Shown: in pieces, positions 28,801 through 36,363 of the stretch
Numbering within the stretch: the first letter of the stretch is position 1
Layout of the letters: each line of letters starts with the position of its first letter
DNA from: an uncultured Christensenellaceae bacterium
Lineage (GTDB): Bacteria; Bacillota; Clostridia; Christensenellales; Borkfalkiaceae
Length of the DNA: 64,000 nt
Direction: 5' to 3'
Assembly (NCBI GenBank): GCA_910586825.1
Contig: CAJUJF010000010.1
Span: forward strand, 6,065-70,064
Position numbers and translations under genes: made by a program
The notes under the pieces: generated by a model
Told to the model about the DNA's origin: nothing
The model's input: the letters and a program-made list of their open reading frames with translations, nothing else
Database searches by the model: none

Positions 28801-31800
28801 CGACGCTTGCCGAACCCGTCAGCGTGAAATTATCGTTCGAAAGCGAAACGGCGGAGAAAGCGTATGTGTTTGCGTTAAGAGGATAATTTTCCGCCGTATA
28901 GTTGAGTACGATCCCGACGGTCTCCTCCGCACCGCCCGCCGTCTTGGAGGGCGCGTTCGTAACGGAAGCGATCAGACCGTGCCTGATTCCGTCGTAAGTC
29001 ACCTTCCAAACGGAACCTTCTGATTTAACGGACGCATCTCCCGCACTCCATTCGTATTCGATCGCAAGACGCCCTACTTCGAACGTTCCCTCTTTGACCA
29101 GCGTTTCCAGCTGACTGCCCATGGGATCGTCTTGGTCGAATTCCAAACGGACGCTGAATTTATAGCTGCCCGCGTTCCAGGGAAGGAAGTTTACGAGATC
29201 GGGATAATCGCTTGCATCCGCCGCGACGTAATTTTCGCCTTCCTGCTTCACGAGCGAATACGCACCGTCCTGACCGATCTGTACGATGCCGACGATACGG
29301 CCTTCCGAATCGGTGAACGTGATCGTCTGCGTATATTTTACGTTATGATACGCGCCGCCTTCCGGGAGCAACACGCCGTCCGTATCCGTCATCGTCAGCT
29401 TGTCGCGCAACACGATCGTCGTGTGCGCGCCCGCCGCGAAATAGCCGTTGTCGCCGAACGTGTATCCGCCGACCGCGTACTCGATCCGCAGGATCTTGTT
29501 CGTGATCGCATAGTTGAGGTAGATGCTGACGTTGCCGGTTTCGTATTCGTACTTGGCGTACTCTTTCACGAGACCGCGGTTTTCCGTGTCCGCCGTGTTC
29601 TCGACCCATACGTAGTTGAGCGCGGCATCCGCATTTTTAATTTTCAAACGTACGTAATAGCAACCGAGCGAACTGGGTTTGTCTGCCATTTCCGCGTAAA
29701 CGAACGGGCTTGCCGCACCGGTTACACTGCCGTAAGTGATTTCGAAATCAGAAGAACTCCAAGCCGAGGTCGGGAAACGCAAAGACGGCGTCAATGCGTT
29801 TCCGGAGTTGAATTCCATGGTGCGGTGGGTGACGAACTTGCCGCCGACCTCTTCGCCCAGCATGGGCGCGATAATTTCCTGACGGTTGACGGTGATTTCC
29901 GCCGATTCGAATACGTTCGTATTGCCCGCGTTCGCCCAACAGAAATTGGAATCGTTAATCGTAAACGTTACGGTATATACGCCCGCATTGCGAACGGTCA
30001 GCGTCGCCGTATCCAGACTGAAACTGCCCTGATCGTCCATCGTGAAATTCTTCCCGTCGAACCGGTACGCGCCTGCGACGCTCGCCGATAACACAGCGGA
30101 CCAATTCCAGGTATAGCCGGACGCCATTTCGGGCTTGTTCATCGTAAACTGCTGCGTGATGTTCTCGCCCGTATACGCGGCGGAAGAAAGCCCGCCTTTC
30201 AGTTCGGGAAGCGCGATCTGCCGTTGCGAGATCGTCACTTCCTGATCGATCCCGCTCGCAAGCGAGTAGTTGAACGCGCGGTCGCCCGAGAGTTTGATCG
30301 CCGTTGCCGTATACGAGCCGACGTTCGTCGCGTTGCTCGTTCCGTTCGTGATTCTGATCCCGTCGGCGTCGAATTTTACCGTTGCCGCGGTATCGTTTTT
30401 ATGCAACAGGCTTTCCGCCTTGACCGCGGGCGAGGGAAGTTGTTGCGCGCCGTTATAAATAAACGACACCGTACCCCACTCGATCCCGTCCGCGCCGATT
30501 TCTTTTTGCGTGATTTCGAAATCGTAGGCGAAGCCCGCTCTTTCCGTGCCGTTTACGGACATGCTTGCCTGATATCCGGAAGCCGCTTTCGCCGCGGCGC
30601 TCCATTCGAAGTTCGCCGCGGGATAGACGTAAACGGTATAGACGCTCACGTCCGTCATGCCTACGGACACGCCCTTGGAATCGGAAGCGCCCGCCGTAAA
30701 GATCAAGCCCGCCTGCTCGGTTTCCGTCTTGCGCACGATATAGATTTCGAGACGGAAGCCGTTCTCGCCGAATTTATAGTCGTTCCAGTTGAAATAATCC
30801 GCGCCGAACGTGTACGGCGTACCCGTGTATTCTTCCGAAAGATCCGCCGCCGTTCTCTGCGGCGCGTCAAGCGCGCTCGGCATGATCGCGAACTGCACTT
30901 TCAGACCGCCGTCCGGCAATTTGAAGTTCAACGCGCGGGAATAGCCGCCGTCCGCCGCGGCGTTCCAGGCGAGCAGTTCGACCCAATAGGTCCCCGCCGC
31001 CGTAATGCTGCCCGTAAGCACGCCCGTGCCGTTTTCGGCATAGTATTTCACCTGTCCCGCCGCCGCAAAGGTAAGCGCGTCGTCCGTGAAATATTTCGAA
31101 GCGTCTGGAACAGGCTTATGATCCGCGCCGTCGAACAGGAACCCGAGCGTCCATTCGAACGTCGTGCCGTCGGAAGCGGAAGTCGGCGGGGTTTTCACCT
31201 CGTGCGCCGACATCTCCTTCTGTCCCACTGCGTACTCGAACGTCACCTGTTCCGAATCGTCGTCCGTATAAGAATCCCACCGATAATTGGCGTTCAGCGT
31301 GACGGCGACCGTATATCTTCCCGCATGGAGGAAGGAGAATTTGCCGTTTGCATGATCTGCCGCCGTACCGACGGGAAGCGCCGTAGAAGCGCCGTCCGGA
31401 ATCTCGGCGGTGAGCGGCATCTCAGCCGTACCGATCACGCCGTCCGCGCCGAACTGAACGCCCGTAACCGCCCAAGTGAGAATGTACTTTCCGCCGTCCG
31501 CGGAATGATCTTTCCCCGCGTTCCAATTCGTCACGGAAATCTCGTACGCCGAACCGTTGTAGATGTCGGAACCGCTCTGCGTGAAAGAAACCTGCGCGAT
31601 CGATTTTTTGGAAACGGTAAATTCCGCGTGCGCCGCGGGAAGATTGAAATCCCCGTCGCGGTAATCCTCTATCGCGGATTCAGTTACGTAATATACGACG
31701 TAATCCCCCGCGTCCCACGTTCCGAAATCGGCGGGATCGTATTCCGTCGCGCCTGCGTTCGGAACCCCCGTCGTTGTATTGAACTCGCTCTTGGCATAAT

Positions 31801-34800
31801 ATTTGGGATAACCGGAAACGATCTGCGCAAAGAAGAGACTGCCCGCCGAGCTTTCCCAATTCGACGAACCCGTATCCGAACAATACTTCACGTCGGCGGT
31901 CCCGATCGCGCTCAGCCCGTTTCCGGAACTGTCTTCGCCGCCGTATACGAAGTTCAATTTCCACGCGCTGTCGATTTTAAGTCCGAGCGAACGCGCGCCG
32001 ATTTTGAAGCTCTTCTGCACGTTCCCGTCGGCATCGACGGTTTCGCTGTCCGCCCACTCGTAATTGTTCTTCGCCGCCGCTTTGATTTCCAGCTTCACGC
32101 TGTACGTGCCGGCGTGGAGAACCGTACCGTCCGTTTCGACGACCCCGACCGGAGTCGAAGCGGAATCGACCGCAAGACTGCCCGACACGATCCCGACGAC
32201 GTCGTCTTTCTCATCGTATTGCGTGACGATGCCGTTCGCCGTTATGAAATCGGACGGATCGTGCTTTTGATTGTCGAACGTAATATCCTGCAACAGACGG
32301 TCGGATTGCAACTTCGCGGGATTTACGGTCACGACGGGCGCGCGGAGAAGCGTCTCCGTCGGCGAATCGCTGAAACGGTACGCGTCGGTATCGGTCGCCG
32401 AAACGTATACGACGTATTTGCCCGCGTTAAGATGCTGACCCGCCTGAGAGAGATCGATCACGTTAAGCGTTTCCGTGTCAATATAGTACAGCTTAAATTC
32501 GGTGTATACCGTCCATGCGGGAATCGACGCGTCGTCGGAGGGCTTTTCCGAGAGCGGTCTCAGCGTATAAGTCGCGTCGCCGAATTCCGTCACGCCCGTC
32601 ACTTCGGGAGTTTTGGGATTTTCGCCGTACGTCCAGACCTTGTCTGCGGACGCGTACGAAACGCGGAGATTGAGCGCGAGTTTATCGATCTGAACGGTGT
32701 ACGTCAGGCTGAGCGATTCGCGTTCCGCGCCCGAACTGCCCGCGTCGGCAAACTCCACTTCGTCCTTATGCCGTTCGTCGATCGCGATCCTCACGCGGTA
32801 AATCCCCGCTTTCCGGAACGAAAGCGTGAACTTGTGCGCCGCCTTTTCTCTTTCCACTGCGTAGTCTTCCGCGGGGACTTCGTTCCCGTTCTGATGCAAG
32901 AGCGTAACGCTCATCGCGTCAAAAATATCGTCGGGCAGATCTTTGGCAAAGGTGATCGTCTTACTGGCGTCGGAAGAAAAATTGATCGTGTCCGTGTTGA
33001 ACGCGGGCAAAGGCACTTCGTACTTGCTTACGGGAATGTAAATACGGGCGTAATCGTTTTCGTCCGTCGTAAACTCTACCCAATCGGTCGCGTGAGTGTC
33101 GTCGTATATGAATTTGAACCTTACCGACCCCACTTTCGTCGTCGCATTGTTGTAAAACGCCTTTACGTTCAACGGCGCTCCGGAACAGTCGGTGGAGGTA
33201 AAATATTCGATTTCAAAATGGGACATATCCTCCGTAATGAAATCGGAAAGATATGCGTTTCGCGCTTGCCCCGAACCGTATTTCAAAGATACCGTCATCT
33301 GTCCGAAATCGAACGGAGAAAGATACTTCTGCACCGGTCCGCTGTCGCCCGTGGCGATATCTCCGACGGTGGTGACGTTTCTGTAATTAATTTTGAATTG
33401 CGCCGTACCTTTGACCGTCGGATCGGCATTGTAAATGAGCGTAACGTTTTTGAGATAGGTATCGCCCGGCATGTGATTGAGATCCGCCGCCGTGGGCGTG
33501 AGCGTCCCTTCCAGCGAATAACCGGTTGCGAGCGGGTTCCAGGCGCCCGAATTGTCGCGCGTTTCCACTTTGCCGTTGAGAAGGTTCTGGACGGCGGGAG
33601 TCGTTACGGCTACGTTCGGTTCCAAAGCCGTGGTCTGGCTTTCGGCAACCCCGAGCGCGCGGATCCCGATCACTTTCGTCGCCTCGAACGGAATCGTAAT
33701 CGAAGCGGGAACGGATGTGCCGTACTGGACGCGGCTCACCTGTACGCCGATCGTGTTGTCCCCTTCCGTAAACGTCTGCGCGTTGCCGAGGGTGACGAAT
33801 TCGCCCGAAGCCGCCGTCGCGGTCGTGTTTTGCAAATCGATCCCCGTAAAGTCGACCGTCTTGGCGGAATGCGCGTAATAGACCGAAAGCACGATCGCAT
33901 TCTGCATGACGTAAGTACGGTTCATCGAATCGATAAACGCCGAGAATTTGACGGGGTTTCCGTTTTCGTCGTTTTCGCCTTCGATCGTCTTGGTATAGCG
34001 CGCGCCGATTTTTTCATAGGAGGGGTTTACCTGAAAATCGGCGGCAAGCAACGGCGCCTGCGACACGGAAATGATTTGCGTGGTCGCAGAAACGGAAGCG
34101 TCAGCCGCCAGCGATACCGTAACGGTCACGGGGAAAGAAGAAGCGTCGCTCAGTTCGCCGCTCAACGAGACGTTGTAGAGTTCGCGGTTGGCGATCAGCT
34201 CGTACACACTGCCGTCCGTCGTGCCGTAGACCTTTAAAACGGAGCCGTCCAGCTTTAAGGACTCCGCCGTATAATCGTCGGTCACGCCCGAAAGCACGGC
34301 GGTGTTCATCGACGCGTTGCCGATCCTGAGACCGGTATAAACGGGTTTCTCGCCCGTTGCGATGGTCACGGAAACTTCGGCTCTTACCTCGCCCGAAATC
34401 ACGACGAGCGTCGCGCTCTCTTCCGTAGAGCCTTCCGCAACGATCGGCTCGTTTTTCCCGATCGCCTGCATCGTATTTCCCGCTTTCAGCGAAAGCGTGA
34501 ATTCTTCGGGCATCAGCGCGATCGCCTGACCCAATCCCGCGAAGGTACCCGTAACGGATAAGTTTTGTTTAAAGTCTTCCGCAGTCGTGACGCCGGGATA
34601 GACGACCGCACCCTGCACGACGGAAGCGCTCAAACCCGTGTACGCATGTTTCGGCGAAGCGCTGTCCTGTATGATCGTTGCGGGCGACGTGCTATCGGCG
34701 CCCGCATTGGAATTTCGCGCGAAATTCGGCGCAAGGATCCCCAACGCAAGCGCTAAACATGCAAAAACGGCACAAGCCGCGATTGCGACTTTGCGCCAAA

Positions 34801-34825
34801 AGGATACGTTACGGTATGTATTCAT
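19895..34825 (-). CDS. Giant Ig/MBG-repeat surface protein with C-terminal membrane anchor
   Basis: A single uninterrupted frame of 4,976 codons. The N-terminus (residues 1-43) is a signal peptide or signal anchor with a basic start and a hydrophobic core. Nearly all the rest is a chain of roughly 90-100-residue beta-rich repeats with a recurring closing pattern N-A-G-x-Y-x-V, a short strand, N-Y-x-W, and an I-x-K-[KR]-x-I linker, like bacterial Ig/MBG/YDG-type domains; very few cysteines. Near the C-terminus is a membrane helix (about 4853-4881), a basic stop (HRRRKR) and a ~90-residue Ala/Glu-rich tail ending in a Lys-rich segment. I see no LPXTG motif, so it is a membrane-anchored rather than sortase-linked surface fibre, with a tail available for cytoplasmic partners. 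Start set by GGAGGGGAT before the ATG. An adhesin role is inference. Confidence 0.9.
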   Translation of the reverse strand: MNTYRNVSFWRKVAIAACAVFACLALALGILAPNFARNSNAGADSTSPATIIQDSASPKHAYTGLSASVVQGAVVYPGVTTAEDFKQNLSVTGTFAGLGQAIALMPEEFTLSLKAGNTMQAIGKNEPIVAEGSTEESATLVVISGEVRAEVSVTIATGEKPVYTGLRIGNASMNTAVLSGVTDDYTAESLKLDGSVLKVYGTTDGSVYELIANRELYNVSLSGELSDASSFPVTVTVSLAADASVSATTQIISVSQAPLLAADFQVNPSYEKIGARYTKTIEGENDENGNPVKFSAFIDSMNRTYVMQNAIVLSVYYAHSAKTVDFTGIDLQNTTATAASGEFVTLGNAQTFTEGDNTIGVQVSRVQYGTSVPASITIPFEATKVIGIRALGVAESQTTALEPNVAVTTPAVQNLLNGKVETRDNSGAWNPLATGYSLEGTLTPTAADLNHMPGDTYLKNVTLIYNADPTVKGTAQFKINYRNVTTVGDIATGDSGPVQKYLSPFDFGQMTVSLKYGSGQARNAYLSDFITEDMSHFEIEYFTSTDCSGAPLNVKAFYNNATTKVGSVRFKFIYDDTHATDWVEFTTDENDYARIYIPVSKYEVPLPAFNTDTINFSSDASKTITFAKDLPDDIFDAMSVTLLHQNGNEVPAEDYAVEREKAAHKFTLSFRKAGIYRVRIAIDERHKDEVEFADAGSSGAERESLSLTYTVQIDKLALNLRVSYASADKVWTYGENPKTPEVTGVTEFGDATYTLRPLSEKPSDDASIPAWTVYTEFKLYYIDTETLNVIDLSQAGQHLNAGKYVVYVSATDTDAYRFSDSPTETLLRAPVVTVNPAKLQSDRLLQDITFDNQKHDPSDFITANGIVTQYDEKDDVVGIVSGSLAVDSASTPVGVVETDGTVLHAGTYSVKLEIKAAAKNNYEWADSETVDADGNVQKSFKIGARSLGLKIDSAWKLNFVYGGEDSSGNGLSAIGTADVKYCSDTGSSNWESSAGSLFFAQIVSGYPKYYAKSEFNTTTGVPNAGATEYDPADFGTWDAGDYVVYYVTESAIEDYRDGDFNLPAAHAEFTVSKKSIAQVSFTQSGSDIYNGSAYEISVTNWNAGKDHSADGGKYILTWAVTGVQFGADGVIGTAEMPLTAEIPDGASTALPVGTAADHANGKFSFLHAGRYTVAVTLNANYRWDSYTDDDSEQVTFEYAVGQKEMSAHEVKTPPTSASDGTTFEWTLGFLFDGADHKPVPDASKYFTDDALTFAAAGQVKYYAENGTGVLTGSITAAGTYWVELLAWNAAADGGYSRALNFKLPDGGLKVQFAIMPSALDAPQRTAADLSEEYTGTPYTFGADYFNWNDYKFGENGFRLEIYIVRKTETEQAGLIFTAGASDSKGVSVGMTDVSVYTVYVYPAANFEWSAAAKAASGYQASMSVNGTERAGFAYDFEITQKEIGADGIEWGTVSFIYNGAQQLPSPAVKAESLLHKNDTAATVKFDADGIRITNGTSNATNVGSYTATAIKLSGDRAFNYSLASGIDQEVTISQRQIALPELKGGLSSAAYTGENITQQFTMNKPEMASGYTWNWSAVLSASVAGAYRFDGKNFTMDDQGSFSLDTATLTVRNAGVYTVTFTINDSNFCWANAGNTNVFESAEITVNRQEIIAPMLGEEVGGKFVTHRTMEFNSGNALTPSLRFPTSAWSSSDFEITYGSVTGAASPFVYAEMADKPSSLGCYYVRLKIKNADAALNYVWVENTADTENRGLVKEYAKYEYETGNVSIYLNYAITNKILRIEYAVGGYTFGDNGYFAAGAHTTIVLRDKLTMTDTDGVLLPEGGAYHNVKYTQTITFTDSEGRIVGIVQIGQDGAYSLVKQEGENYVAADASDYPDLVNFLPWNAGSYKFSVRLEFDQDDPMGSQLETLVKEGTFEVGRLAIEYEWSAGDASVKSEGSVWKVTYDGIRHGLIASVTNAPSKTAGGAEETVGIVLNYTAENYPLNANTYAFSAVSLSNDNFTLTGSASVGATLEIEKRAIGVAVTTGVAGHVYGNAIDTSAARWNYVAGSLQLIAGDLTDGETGNDTAQKIVTYEVRKSGVVYGGTVNVGDYELVPVLTDFGKTNYELTVTEDHFGNFEVVPRKITVSITGDESQKSHEYREEKADLSNAYSVVWTNKGAGSDADWRVPQDTPNKIFTLSLFSDAENVTDSTWLAVKEGGYSVRLTKTANANYEITVSSAAVSDGDFAELGVYTVTPAALGDVNADGQTKPYRGSEGYPWLSEDDGGGMITVAATAWNAAENPVVWKYAKGSSDTPPAASSAWGNFPAKVADAMSETYYWVKATAPNHADSAPIRVRVEITKAQLTLTVNFTGDHALYYGEKNPATTVTISDGEPLPAGIYSVTGFVGNDEAKWLAYGTINGLSGSFGFTTSMAAGNRNPVGKGYTTAVSSDGFTLDSLNYTFTYQEGALHIRKLPVTVTIKSNSDVNYMSPDYVGKDVSILQNASHVAFEIGSAADGKVSALPDAQTDIAMLRTTAFTLTGDTIAATQGVGVYPLYAVVLSGNYDFTFAVDGAEYSGTVTDGTLTEGQTIGAPAGVIGITQAQNAFTSGFDFHNEKTGESLETVRDLYAWIYGVNGVNGVADGYDAEGDHRITKPATLLGGDRADAIVYTVFYYNGSAWEQLGESSSDIDALFKALLSGGSFNAGVYKVSYILEGTADYGETPEASRYFSIGKRDLYLWTGDSYAYYGEKPDLIASVKVYGLADGDGDGTPDGFNEVLAYSLSAAGYTDAGSPVADYTVSAVAGEPNDKYGNYTVHLNASYTAESSVQENVTGTLHVLPRPIVIRIESQTSRYDYNAASGTSIADGQPGGKQKLTFTAALGSELEYGALTGTPFYGVAAPYNGVYDNAARAVVELRTNAILNASANEIRTQNVGNYPIFALYQDEAAKKNYAITVETVYTGDPDTEAAVKDYFHKGDAAWNFSDIFVSGYHSELAATATVIGAPEGGVYPAGTYTIEKADLRMSSSDLSYRKADGTYQAYADGDTDAMYYDGRSKGYTAQPADEKYSVVINAQYRIAGSGAEDWTADPVNVGRYEYRFVVDNPDFTWNPGGASNPTINIAKRPLRASVQIDGADRVRAAAYNDNSFKYKGAGADNDYTLTYTFGNYVGSEAVNLAQAVSAQRRALNASESAAFGSLSLESTYGGTYAGYVFTLSAKNAGTYTVTLSLGADMENYVFEMGADLKDGAISFTFTILPDTFNVTAKDAWVQYGTPIGNASQQADAQAAALFQGFSLTQKTLDKIAAENAAFAGSFTNAPVFTAPQYDPAKSQAGASGLYVLPGGLWAYNYDVTYNAASGDANGRLTVNRREITVIVNGYDKDDTSTYAWARKIYTGLAQTVDYRAYADKFFAPQDPNSSRKWYGAAAGDASKNYADLFELTLDFGGTSAINAGDYVMTLHVGESNYRATFKNAAGDTIFAGEHGDSNTNMPSFRIEKAQLYVYAGSVGMNGDNKTVSVDREDAASLGKFREFNITYGNTVKLDDRRDSYFTVRYYGWQHDEGNEYEFLGNRNQMQGSLQFRTELVSGKGEENYAAWNSHAGSVYKVIPYGVTFSNYAINVMNADGTWSNETTFMPAEMTVVSRLVTAETEDRNYAESIVSESGVFDRFNYKGGASGRNHAAQIVFKDFGGNELYGINNAGVYYEGGSAVKGTDIKTDGYEVVANATAIAPKIASYSYAYREGTGDAIPNQGPTRVGKYTVTVTLNSESGNYDYKVVSVSDKTGSTPKTSETLNYAVLQRELSLNWTNYGTTEDGRSYYAWDEEKDRGKKVLELPSYIAAIMEPVVIQYRPDKDRAYDLVSVADIAALADGTYHESDNGLTIRVYGTGEYYLVVRLQDGARNNYTFGTDQVTMPSVRFSATAAKFLVLTYSGWQYTPKEVVHPAPEYRLQNVGDGTSSSVQFAYASVDPSKIPDGFANYGNLLTESDPVAAFGAGTFSAFVPRNAGTYMLRAYYPGTEEISSANAYLLFVVTQATVSRPKVESSDPTFTGERLSTRFTYNFTLFDVVYDGVSQTTTDGDGRNNGLIVYQTDRGDYTVTFRLNDTRNYMLVDLDETEGIDSVRYDLANNVATFVWSVAAASDHAVTRFDASVLEALVYGQDYAAPEAEATYGGEIVIEYFADGVWSTRKPVAAGNYKVRAVSPATNNYYAGTEGTRAVGEEFDFEIRRARITVTPSATAVYGTAFDPVGGSQQYALGFAGFVAGETESVLRYADGGVTYRLVETPEKLNAGSYALTLASTKHTFYGTEYDVVTGITADNYDVVVATGEFTVTKKQISVLIGSVNAVYGDPFSLASAQITVYPEGGIVAGDEIADLRIYESLALYDAPASNGSYGAGNYMMRIAADYSNGNYEVTFPVIGAYIVSPLQINVEFTGGGGEYGGAAIAPAYNAQSMVAANGAHAGKNLAEIENIIVPSFRFVYFGTSNDGEWSFTELLATDAAPTRAGNYVAKPIGSVSGNYTLTASNGVEYVISKKVIDAANSGITVKNATYTGGELRPELNANDYEALYEVTPVTYVNVGVWDVTLTLKDFNNYRWATVDGPTRVVSFTIEKGEISFVPTADGKDVSIEGWTYGNAPNAPSTQTQLTNQDSYTYYYSKTGEANADDWTTTVPSAAGIWFVRVEVRPTENYNGATSGAAEFVIEKARLSAPSLTVVAEGESKNDTYTGALLQTVVRGYDNTRTQIVYDYTEGYAATAEGVVLRALNAGAYTVKFRISDASNYRWDEGVALDESGDAVLVWNVARKKIEKPTANTSTFIVNGGMLRYMPVGFDETTMEIAGNEISYGGTFKVTVTLKDPFNFEWADSTTDAIEFDWSVVGWDTIFVIVMSSLGVVAGISAIAIGIQYLVHRRRKRVEAAAEAAAAKEFHETIQARAETNAKEAEAPVAQPSADQAVEPNESSAEQSGEGAEPSAEDVQSEAEPASEQPKKTARKKSAKKSGGEE

Positions 34826-35017
34826 ATAGTTATCCCCTCCCGCCTGCCGACGCGCTCGTTCCGCGAAAGCAAGCGTTTAAATCACCTATGGTAAAATATG
34901 CGCGAATCGGTTCGAAAAGGACTTCGCCGCACCGTTATCCGGAAAACCGTCTTCCGAGAAAAGATAAAAAATATGCCGAACGGTCTTTTCGGGACAGCCG
35001 ACGACCTTCAAGCACAT

Positions 35018-35039
35018 TTCAATATTTTTATATATTGAA
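35018..35039. promoter_or_regulatory. AT-rich inverted repeat in the giant-gene leader
   Basis: TTCAATAT (35018-35025) and ATATTGAA (35032-35039) are perfect inverted repeats around a 6-base centre, about 15-35 bases downstream of the predicted -10. It could be an operator or a weak RNA hairpin. Confidence 0.35.
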
Positions 35040-35052
35040 CGTTTACGCTTAT

Positions 35053-35082
35053 ATAATAACATACGTGTCGCGTTTTTGTCTA
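35053..35082 (-). promoter_or_regulatory. Candidate promoter of the giant-protein operon
   Basis: -35 TAGACA (35077-35082), 18-bp spacer, -10 TATTAT (35053-35058). It starts right after the terminator of the upstream operon and gives a leader of about 220 bases. Confidence 0.5.
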
Positions 35083-35093
35083 TACTTCTTGCA

Positions 35094-35147
35094 TAAAAAA
35101 AATTGATTTTTTCAGAAAATTATTAACAGAATTTCCGAAAAAATCAA
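35094..35147 (-). terminator. Intrinsic terminator of the signalling operon
   Basis: A long AT-rich hairpin: minus-strand TTGATTTTTTCGGAAATT pairs with AATTTTCTGAAAAAATCAA, followed by eight T. It separates the signalling operon from the giant-protein operon. Confidence 0.8.
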
Positions 35148-35221
35148 ATTTATCCAACAAATTATTCGACTTCCGCCGAACGCGGCCCGAGAAGCAAGCG
35201 CACTTTTTCGACACGAAGCGA

Positions 35222-35599
35222 TCAGATGATCACGTTTTCGAGCGCTTCGTCCTCCTGCGCTTTGCGCACGGCCTGCGCGTTCGCTTTCATCGTATCCATT
35301 TTTTCGAGCAATTTTTCGCGCTCTTGCTGCAAACGCTCGTCGTGCAGTTTGCGCGGCGCAAGCGGCGCGGGCGTCTCCGGTTCGGAAACGATCTCGCCCG
35401 ATTTCATGCCGTCGAGCTGTTTGATGAGCATTTCGCGCTCCTCCTGCAATTCGCCGGTGAGACGGCGTTCTACGTTCCGCTTCATGTAAATGATAAACAG
35501 CACGTTCATGACCGTAAGCGCAGCCAAAAGAACCGCAACGATAATCGATACGGCAAGCTGTGCGGGCGTGAAACTGACTGCAAGCATATTCGTGTTCAT
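35222..35599 (-). CDS. Small membrane protein sharing the N-terminal module of the 849-residue protein
   Basis: 125 residues from the ATG at 35597-35599, chosen over a start 18 bases upstream because AGGAG precedes it. One membrane helix (about 11-35) and a charged helical remainder with the motif LQEEREMLIKQLDGM and again LQQEREKLLEKMDTM. The order F-T-P-x-Q, membrane helix, then Q-E-R-E-x-L closely parallels residues 8-66 of the 849-residue protein encoded at 17346-19895 (FTPTQ, helix, LLQQEREILMQQLRNM), so the two are paralogous at their N-termini. It is the last gene of the signalling operon. Membrane-tethered coiled coil facing the cytoplasm; I infer it oligomerises with its paralogue. 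Function unknown. Confidence 0.8.
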   Translation of the reverse strand: MNTNMLAVSFTPAQLAVSIIVAVLLAALTVMNVLFIIYMKRNVERRLTGELQEEREMLIKQLDGMKSGEIVSEPETPAPLAPRKLHDERLQQEREKLLEKMDTMKANAQAVRKAQEDEALENVII

Positions 35600-35723
35600 A
35601 ACTCTTCTCCTTTGCACTTCTTCGGTGCGGAACGGATAACGCGAAAGACGTTAGGCGTTTTTTTGCGTACGAAACAATTCCGCGACGCCGTACGGCATCC
35701 CGGAAGCGGGTTTTTTAACGCGA

Positions 35724-35951
35724 TCAGTCGAGCTTTTCGAGTTCTTCGTTCAGCTGACGGAGATTCTTGCGTTCAAGTTCGATCAGCGTCGAAAAAATCT
35801 TGAAATATTCCACGTCCGATTCGTTGGGCGACGTGTTGTTCAGATACGCTTCGAGCAACGCGGACTGGGAGCGCATGCGCTTCTTTTCAAGGGTCTCGAT
35901 TTCCTTTTCGCTCTCGCTGATTTCTCTTTTCAGATCGCTTTTCTTAGACAT
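35724..35951 (-). CDS. Small coiled-coil protein
   Basis: 75 residues, no family recognised. Nearly all of it is predicted helix with heptad-like spacing (ISESEKEIETLEKKRMRSQ at the start, LIELERKNLRQLNEELEKL at the end), separated by a polar turn (NNTSPNES), suggesting an antiparallel helical hairpin. It is soluble and cytoplasmic by composition. The ribosome site is AAGGAGAAAGG before the ATG. Lying between the HPt gene and the small membrane protein gene, it probably belongs to the same transcript and could be an adaptor between them; that is inference. Confidence 0.75.
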   Translation of the reverse strand: MSKKSDLKREISESEKEIETLEKKRMRSQSALLEAYLNNTSPNESDVEYFKIFSTLIELERKNLRQLNEELEKLD

Positions 35952-35997
35952 AACCTTTCTCCTTTCGATTTGTTTTTATTAAAACGGATCGCCGTTT

Positions 35998-36354
35998 TTA
36001 ACTTAGTTTGCGGATATTTTCCACCGCGCATGCATAATCGACGCGGACTTGTTCGAACAAAGGAACGGTTTCCGGCGTATACTCCGTCTTTCCGCGAAGC
36101 GCTTCCGTCAGTTTGCTTGCGGACTCCTGCAAACGCGTGAGGGATAAGTTCAAGCAAATCCCCTTTAACGTGTGCGCGGCGCGGAACGCCTCCTCCATGT
36201 TCTTCTCTTCCAAAGACCGGCACAGCAGCGCATAACTGCCGTCCTCGGCGACTTTGATCAGAAAGCGCACGATGCGCTCGTCCGATCTCAAACGGCTGAA
36301 CGCCTCGTCGTAATTGGCGCCCATTGCCTCGTAACATTCGCGAACCGTCATCAT
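35998..36354 (-). CDS. Histidine-containing phosphotransfer (HPt) protein
   Basis: 118 residues (or 117 from the second of two adjacent ATGs). A four-helix HPt domain fills the protein; the phospho-accepting site is the AAHTLKGICLNL motif with His 61. HPt proteins pass phosphoryl groups between receiver domains of a hybrid kinase and a response regulator. Here the hybrid kinase (39862-42081) and REC regulator (36364-38427) are in the same operon, making a complete His-Asp-His-Asp relay. AAGGAG precedes the start, and the gene begins 10 bases after the regulator's stop, consistent with co-transcription. Confidence 0.9.
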   Translation of the reverse strand: MMTVRECYEAMGANYDEAFSRLRSDERIVRFLIKVAEDGSYALLCRSLEEKNMEEAFRAAHTLKGICLNLSLTRLQESASKLTEALRGKTEYTPETVPLFEQVRVDYACAVENIRKLS

Positions 36355-36363
36355 CTATCTCCT

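Larger units (their letters stand above)
34826..35221. other. Intergenic region between the signalling and giant-protein operons
   Basis: About 395 bp, strongly AT-rich in its middle, with no credible coding frame. It holds the terminator of the signalling operon, a candidate promoter for the giant gene, an AT-rich inverted repeat, and a leader of more than 200 bases whose remaining part shows no structure I can name. Confidence 0.7.
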
